Assembly (NCBI RefSeq): GCF_900115185.1
Contig: NZ_FOVN01000001.1
Location: 310,001 to 374,000, forward strand
Origin: Algorimicrobium echini
GTDB taxonomy: Bacteria; Bacteroidota; Bacteroidia; Flavobacteriales; Flavobacteriaceae
Reading direction: 5' to 3'
DNA length: 64,000 bases
Shown one piece after another: positions 59,381 through 64,000 of this stretch. The stretch's first letter is position 1. Each line of letters begins with the position of its first letter. Below the pieces are notes generated by a model. That model did not search any database. It saw nothing but the letters and a program-made list of their open reading frames with translations, and had not been told where the DNA came from. A program made the translations under genes and the position numbers.

Positions 59381-60703
59381 ATGAAAAAAGGATTATTAAC
59401 TTTTTCTGCATGTTTGCTAGCCATCCTGACTAGTGTTGCACAAGAAGTGAAATTTGAAGAATTTGATTTAGATAATGGATTACACGTTATTCTGCATCAA
59501 GACAATACAGCTCCTGTAGTATCTACTTCAGTAATGTATGATGTAGGCGGTAAAGATGGTGATCGAAACCGAACTGGTTTTGCCCACTTTTTTGAACACT
59601 TATTGTTTGAAGGAACCGAAAACATTGGGCGTGGCGAATTCATGAAAATAATTCCAGCCAATGGAGGAACTTTTAATGCAAACACATCACAAGACAGAAC
59701 GTACTATTTTGAGGTATTTCCATCTAATAAATTAGAGTTAGGCTTATGGTTAGAATCTGAGCGCATGCTACACCCTGTTATTGATCAAGTTGGTGTAGAC
59801 ACACAAAACGAAGTTGTCAAGGAAGAAAAACGTCAAAGTTTTGATAACAGACCTTATGGCCAGCTATTAAATACTATTGGTGAGAATTTATTCTCCGTTC
59901 ACCCTTACAAAGGGTCTAATATTGGTGAAATGGCTCATTTAGACGCAGCTACTCTGGATGAGTTTATGGCATTCTTTGATAAATATTATGTACCTAACAA
60001 CGCTGTTTTAGTTGTTGCTGGAGATATTGATATTGCAAAAACAAAAACGTTAGTAAAAGATTATTTTGGTGCCGTTAAAAAAGGACCAGAAGTCGTTCGT
60101 GATTTTCCAGTTGAAGAACCAATTACGAAAACTATAAAAGCAACAACTTACGATAAAAACATTCAAACGCCTGCTATCATTGCTGCTTATAGAACTCCAG
60201 GCATGGCAACCAGAGACGCACGTGTGTTGGATATGATTTCTACGTATTTAAGTGGTGGAAAAAGTTCGGTGTTATATAAAAAATTAGTAGACGAACAAAA
60301 ACAAGCATTAACAGTTCAAGCTGTAAACATTCCGCAAGTTGATTATAATATTTTTGCCTTATTCGCTTTACCATTAGGTGATCAAGTTACGATTCAAACC
60401 TTATTATCCGAAATGGATGAAGAGATTGTAAAAATTCAAAATGAATTAATTTCAGAACGCGATTATCAAAAACTTCAAAACCAGTTTGAAAATCAATTCG
60501 TAAATTCAAACTCTAGTATCTCTGGAATTGCCGAATCGTTGGCTTCTTATTACTTATTATATGGCGATGTAAACCTTATAAATAATGAAATAGATATTTA
60601 CCGCTCAATAACAAGAGAAGAGATACAAAACGTTGCAAAAAAATATTTAAGTCCTAATCAACGTGTAGAAATAGATTACTTACCAAAAAAAGACGATCAA
60701 TAA
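59381..60703 (+). CDS. M16 zinc peptidase, catalytic subunit
   Basis: This 440-residue secreted protease has a signal peptide ending in SVAQ. The inverted zinc motif HFFEH (His69, Glu72, His73) lies in RTGFAHFFEHLLFEGTEN, and a downstream Glu near 149 in QNEVVKEEKRQS provides the third ligand. This is the pitrilysin/processing-peptidase fold. The gene is followed after one base by a larger M16 homologue lacking the zinc motif, so the two probably form an active/inactive heterodimer in the periplasm. Confidence 0.92.
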   Translation: MKKGLLTFSACLLAILTSVAQEVKFEEFDLDNGLHVILHQDNTAPVVSTSVMYDVGGKDGDRNRTGFAHFFEHLLFEGTENIGRGEFMKIIPANGGTFNANTSQDRTYYFEVFPSNKLELGLWLESERMLHPVIDQVGVDTQNEVVKEEKRQSFDNRPYGQLLNTIGENLFSVHPYKGSNIGEMAHLDAATLDEFMAFFDKYYVPNNAVLVVAGDIDIAKTKTLVKDYFGAVKKGPEVVRDFPVEEPITKTIKATTYDKNIQTPAIIAAYRTPGMATRDARVLDMISTYLSGGKSSVLYKKLVDEQKQALTVQAVNIPQVDYNIFALFALPLGDQVTIQTLLSEMDEEIVKIQNELISERDYQKLQNQFENQFVNSNSSISGIAESLASYYLLYGDVNLINNEIDIYRSITREEIQNVAKKYLSPNQRVEIDYLPKKDDQ

Positions 60704-60704
60704 G

Positions 60705-62768
60705 ATGAATACATATACAATAAAAACGAAATTATCTGCTTTTGTAATCCTGTTCTTTATCACTTTGAGCATATCAGCTCAAATAGACCGATCAAAACAA
60801 CCTAAAGCAGGACCAGCTCCAAAAATTACATTAGAAGAACCTGGTGAATTTGAATTAAAAAACGGCTTAAAAGTTTTAGTTGTTGAAAATCATAAATTAC
60901 CACGCGTATCCTACTCTTTACGAATTGATAACAATCCAATTTTTGAAGGTGAGATAGCTGGAGTAACCAGTGTTTTAGGTGCTATGTTAGGTAACGGAAC
61001 AACCTCAATCCCTAAAGATGCTTTTAATGAGGAAATAGACTTTCTTGGCGCTAGCCTTAATATAGGTTTTGGAAATGGTTATGCCAGTTCCTTATCAAAA
61101 TACTCTGAGCGTATTTTAGAGTTAATGGCTGATGCAGTTATCAATCCTTTATTAACAGAAGAAGAATTTGAAGCCGAAAAAACAAAACTAATTGAAAACT
61201 TAAAAAACAGCGATAAAAATCCAGATGCCATTGCTGGTCGAGTTGGAAGTGCCCTATCATTTGGTAAAGAACACCCATATGGTGAATTTACAACCATTGA
61301 AACTATCAACAATATCACATTCGATAATGTAAAAGCATATTACCAGCAATACATGAATCCAACCAATGCCTATTTAGTGGTTATTGGTGATGTAGATTTT
61401 AGAACGATTGAAAAACAAGTAAAAAAGTACTTTAAAAATTGGGAAACTGGCGCAAGTGTATCAAGCACAATTCCTAAACCAGCTGAAAGCTTGCCTGTTC
61501 CACAAATTAATTTTATTGATGTACCAGGTGCTACCCAATCTAATATTTCCGTAACCAACAACGTATCATTAAAAATGAATGATCCCGATTATTTTTCCGC
61601 CCTAATTGCAGATGAAATTCTAGGTGGTGGTGGTGAAGGTTATTTATTTTTAAACCTTCGTGAAAAGCATGGTTATACATACGGTTCTTATTCTAGTCTT
61701 GGAGCCAATCGATATGGAATGGGCCGATTTAGCACAACAGCTAAAGTAAGAAATGCTGTAACTGATAGTGCAGTTGTTGAAACCTTAAAAGAAATTAAAC
61801 GCATTAATAACGAACCAGTAGATGCCGAAGTATTACGTAATGTTAAGGCAAAATATACTGGAAACTTTGTTATGGCACTTGAGCGCCCACAAACTATTGC
61901 CAATTACGCTTTAAATATCAAGTTAAATAATTTACCAAAAGATTTTTACGAAACCTATCTTCAAAAAGTCAATGACGTAACCATTGCTGATGTGCAAGCT
62001 GCTGCAAAAAAATACATGCGCCCAGAAAATGCACGCGTTATTGTAGTTGGAAACGGAAGTGAAGTTCTTGAAAATCTTGAAAAGGTTGGTTTACCAATTC
62101 GCTATTATGATAAATATGCAGATTTAACAGAGAAACCAGAATACGAAATTGAAATGCCAGCTGATATGAATGCCAATAAAGTGCTAAATGCCTATATTGA
62201 TGCTATTGGTGGTAAAGTTAATTTAGATAAAGTTAATTCTGTTTATATAACAGCTGAAGCTGAATTGCAACCTGGAGTGGTTATTAATTTAGAAATGAAG
62301 AAAACCATTAAAAATCAATCTTTACAACAAATCAGCGTTATGGGTCAAACTCAAAAACAAGTTTTAGACGGAAATGTTGGATATTCACTTGCTCAAGGAC
62401 AACGTAAAGACATGACAGAAGACGAAGTAAAGGTTGCTCAAGTTGAATCGTCTCCTTTCCCAGAAGTTAATTACTTAAATGGCGGTGTTACTCTAGAAAA
62501 AATTGAAAAAATTGATGGCGAAAACGCTTATAAAATAAAAGTTGACGAAAAAACCTCCTTATATTACAGTGTAGAAACTGGTTTAAAAATTAAAGAAGTA
62601 GAAGCTTCAGAAATGGGACAATCAGCTACATTTTATAGTAATTATAAAGATGTTTCAGGTATTAAATTTCCTTTTAAAATTTCACAAACAATGGGCCCAA
62701 GAACAATTGACTTTATTGTAAAAGAAATTAAAGTAAATGAAGGCGTTACAGATGCCGATTTCGAATAA
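60705..62768 (+). CDS. M16 peptidase-like protein without zinc motif, with C-terminal extension
   Basis: This 687-residue secreted protein has a signal peptide ending in ISAQ and two M16 domains across about residues 40-465. The HxxEH position is degenerate (SVLGAMLGNGTTS), while the substrate-binding segment EKHGYTYGSYSSLGANRYGMGRF is intact, as in non-catalytic M16 subunits. About 200 further residues (from MPADMNANKVLNAYIDAIGG) resemble outer-membrane lipoprotein-sorting-type beta folds. It is coupled to the catalytic partner upstream and ends at a terminator. Confidence 0.88.
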   Translation: MNTYTIKTKLSAFVILFFITLSISAQIDRSKQPKAGPAPKITLEEPGEFELKNGLKVLVVENHKLPRVSYSLRIDNNPIFEGEIAGVTSVLGAMLGNGTTSIPKDAFNEEIDFLGASLNIGFGNGYASSLSKYSERILELMADAVINPLLTEEEFEAEKTKLIENLKNSDKNPDAIAGRVGSALSFGKEHPYGEFTTIETINNITFDNVKAYYQQYMNPTNAYLVVIGDVDFRTIEKQVKKYFKNWETGASVSSTIPKPAESLPVPQINFIDVPGATQSNISVTNNVSLKMNDPDYFSALIADEILGGGGEGYLFLNLREKHGYTYGSYSSLGANRYGMGRFSTTAKVRNAVTDSAVVETLKEIKRINNEPVDAEVLRNVKAKYTGNFVMALERPQTIANYALNIKLNNLPKDFYETYLQKVNDVTIADVQAAAKKYMRPENARVIVVGNGSEVLENLEKVGLPIRYYDKYADLTEKPEYEIEMPADMNANKVLNAYIDAIGGKVNLDKVNSVYITAEAELQPGVVINLEMKKTIKNQSLQQISVMGQTQKQVLDGNVGYSLAQGQRKDMTEDEVKVAQVESSPFPEVNYLNGGVTLEKIEKIDGENAYKIKVDEKTSLYYSVETGLKIKEVEASEMGQSATFYSNYKDVSGIKFPFKISQTMGPRTIDFIVKEIKVNEGVTDADFE

Positions 62769-62791
62769 TAGAAATTAACAATTACTGTTTT

Positions 62792-62826
62792 AAAGCCTGA
62801 AGGAAACTTCAGGCTTTTATTTTTTT
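62792..62826. terminator. Bidirectional terminator
   Basis: The 11-bp stem AAAGCCTGAAG/CTTCAGGCTTT with GAAA loop is followed by T-rich sequence. It overlaps the stop codon of the convergent EamA gene. Confidence 0.88.
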
Positions 62827-63695
62827 CGCTTATGCGATAAATAAACACCAATTAAAATAATAAGCGACCCTAAACCTTGCCAAACACTAAAACCTTCACC
62901 ATCTAAAACACCCCAAACCAAAGCAATTATTGGCATTAAATACGTAACAGACGACGCAAAAACAGGCGTTGATATTTGCACTAATTTATTGAAAAGTACT
63001 TTAGCTAAAGCAGTCCCAAAAAAAGATAAGACGGTAACATACAACAAAGCCATTTTTAAATTTGGGTTTTCAAGAGTTTCAGAAGTAAAAAAATCCGCAC
63101 AAAATAAAACGACTAAAGCAGGAATAATAATTACCGCATAATTACCTGCAGCAATAGCCAATGGTTTCACATTTTGCAAATACCGTTTAATAATATTCAC
63201 ATTGGCGGCATACATGATAGTTGAAATAATAACAAACCCAGCATATAAATAGTTTTGTTCTGGGTTTAACTCGGCACCTTTTAAAATAAGAATTGCTGTT
63301 CCAATAAACCCAATAATAACACCTAATACTTGCCGTTTGGTTGAAGCAATTTTAAATACTGCAAATCCCAACAAGATTGTATTTAAAGGCACTAATGAAT
63401 TTAAAATTGACGCTACAGCACTATCAATTTCGGTTTCAGCAATAGCAAATAAAAAGGCAGGAAAAAAAGAACCTAACAAACCCGAAAGTCCTATCCATTT
63501 CCACTGCTGTTTATCAATGGTTTTAAGCTTATTAAAACCGGCAATAAGTAAGAAAATTCCAGTAATAATAGTTCTTATAGCCCCTAATTGATAGGGCGTT
63601 AACCCTAAAAGTGACTTTTTAATTAAAATAAACGACGTACCCCAAATCACGGAAAGGACGACTAAATACAACCACTTACTATCAATTTGCTTCAT
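62817..63695 (-). CDS. EamA-family (DMT) transporter
   Basis: This 292-residue permease has ten hydrophobic helices in two EamA repeats. The first opens with VVLSVIWGTSFILIKKSLLGLTPYQLGAIR, and the second ends in ALVWGVLDGEGFSVWQGLGSLIILIGVYL. Members export amino acids, nucleosides or other metabolites, and the substrate is unknown. The ATG at 63695 is chosen because it begins the first repeat correctly. An earlier in-frame start at 63737 adds 14 residues without hydrophobic character. It is divergent from the HMA lipoprotein gene. Confidence 0.85.
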   Translation of the reverse strand: MKQIDSKWLYLVVLSVIWGTSFILIKKSLLGLTPYQLGAIRTIITGIFLLIAGFNKLKTIDKQQWKWIGLSGLLGSFFPAFLFAIAETEIDSAVASILNSLVPLNTILLGFAVFKIASTKRQVLGVIIGFIGTAILILKGAELNPEQNYLYAGFVIISTIMYAANVNIIKRYLQNVKPLAIAAGNYAVIIIPALVVLFCADFFTSETLENPNLKMALLYVTVLSFFGTALAKVLFNKLVQISTPVFASSVTYLMPIIALVWGVLDGEGFSVWQGLGSLIILIGVYLSHKRKK

Positions 63696-63754
63696 ATAGG
63701 AATCTTTCAAGGCACAAAATTCCAATTTTAAATGCAATAAATAGCAATATTTAG

Positions 63755-63762
63755 TAATTTTG
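63755..63762 (+). promoter_or_regulatory. -7 promoter element for the HMA lipoprotein
   Basis: TAATTTTG is a perfect TAnnTTTG element, 25 bases before the ATG at 63787. Confidence 0.5.
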
Positions 63763-63786
63763 TAATGAACTTAATATTTAATCATA

Positions 63787-64000
63787 ATGAAAACAATTAA
63801 AAATATAATGACACTTGCTGTGCTGATGCTTGCATTTGCAAGTTGTAAAAATGAAACAGCTCCTGAAGTTGTAACGGTTGAAACAGAAGCTACTGAAGTT
63901 GCCGTTGCTGAATTAGACCCTAATGCCACATATGCCAAGGCAGAATTTACCATTGAAGGTATGACATGCGCCATGGGATGCGCCAAAACCATTGAAAAGA
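63787..64000 (+). CDS. HMA-domain lipoprotein, 3' part outside window
   Basis: The first 71 residues of a plus-strand gene are visible, and the frame is still open at the window end. It starts with a lipoprotein signal (MKTIKNIMTLAVLMLAFASCK, with lipidation Cys) and a Glu/Thr/Val-rich linker. A heavy-metal-associated domain follows whose motif reads GMTCAMGCAKTIE, giving a Cys-x3-Cys spacing instead of the classic CxxC. The family is likely a periplasmic or outer-membrane copper/zinc-binding protein. The length of the full protein cannot be judged. Confidence 0.8.
   Translation, partial: MKTIKNIMTLAVLMLAFASCKNETAPEVVTVETEATEVAVAELDPNATYAKAEFTIEGMTCAMGCAKTIEK

Noticed and set aside
63771-63992. 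Minus-strand frame of 73 codons at the window end
   Set aside because: It is antisense to a convincing plus-strand lipoprotein gene with promoter, signal peptide and HMA motif.

Overview
The window is a stretch of chromosome from a low-GC marine-type member of the Flavobacteriaceae (phylum Bacteroidota). The evidence is direct. Four secreted proteins end in a type IX secretion (T9SS) type A sorting domain, and promoters carry the Bacteroidota -7 element TAnnTTTG rather than a sigma-70 -10 box. Start codons lack clear Shine-Dalgarno sequences, and many genes are typical phylum families (DUF4296, DUF4271, DUF3098, DUF3127, DUF4199, DUF4301, bacterial GGGP synthase). I see no rRNA, tRNA, CRISPR array, insertion sequence, integrase or prophage. 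Coding density is high and most gene ends carry readable hairpin terminators.

Layout: 0-3 kb holds the end of an AI-2E-family permease, a glutaryl-CoA dehydrogenase-like gene and a metallophosphoesterase. 3-6.5 kb is an iron-sulfur block (ferredoxin, thioredoxin-reductase-like ferredoxin reductase, Nfu, Mrp). 6.7-8.3 kb is a trmB / LysE-like / alkyltransferase-like operon. 8.4-11.2 kb has a glycosyltransferase and a PhoR/PhoB-like pair. 11.3-15 kb has two T9SS cargo proteins and a LuxE-like protein. 15-21.6 kb has tyrS, an epimerase, a polyprenol glycosyltransferase-pyrC-DUF4296 operon and hemD. 21.6-26.7 kb has a T9SS protein, pckA and a saccharopine dehydrogenase-family gene with an Lrp-type regulator. 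26.7-32.3 kb is the most accessory-looking part: a T9SS protein, two tandem tail-collar (microcystin-dependent-protein-like) genes, unknown proteins and a NarL-type two-component pair, with a short repeated motif in the regulatory regions. 32.5-47.9 kb is mostly housekeeping: BI-1 protein, zinc peptidase, leuS, ftsX, uppP, truB, tag, aat, greA and others.

48-55 kb holds the best-supported system. A TPP (thiamine pyrophosphate) riboswitch lies directly in front of a TonB-dependent receptor. Just upstream on the same strand is a tightly overlapping operon of a YkoF/MTH1187-type thiamine-binding protein, a PnuC-family transporter, a NadR-like P-loop kinase, a DUF4301 protein and ArfB. Read together, this is a probable thiamine uptake and trapping locus in which the PnuC is a PnuT and the kinase is a candidate, unproven thiamine kinase. 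The window ends with GGGP synthase and phosphopantetheinyl transferase, ahcY behind a structured leader, ribosomal L27 and an HhH-extended L21, an M16 peptidase pair, an EamA transporter, and the start of an HMA-domain lipoprotein cut by the window edge.

Limits: all calls come from reading the sequence and translations by eye. No database search, structure prediction or covariance analysis was run. Promoters and terminators are pattern matches.
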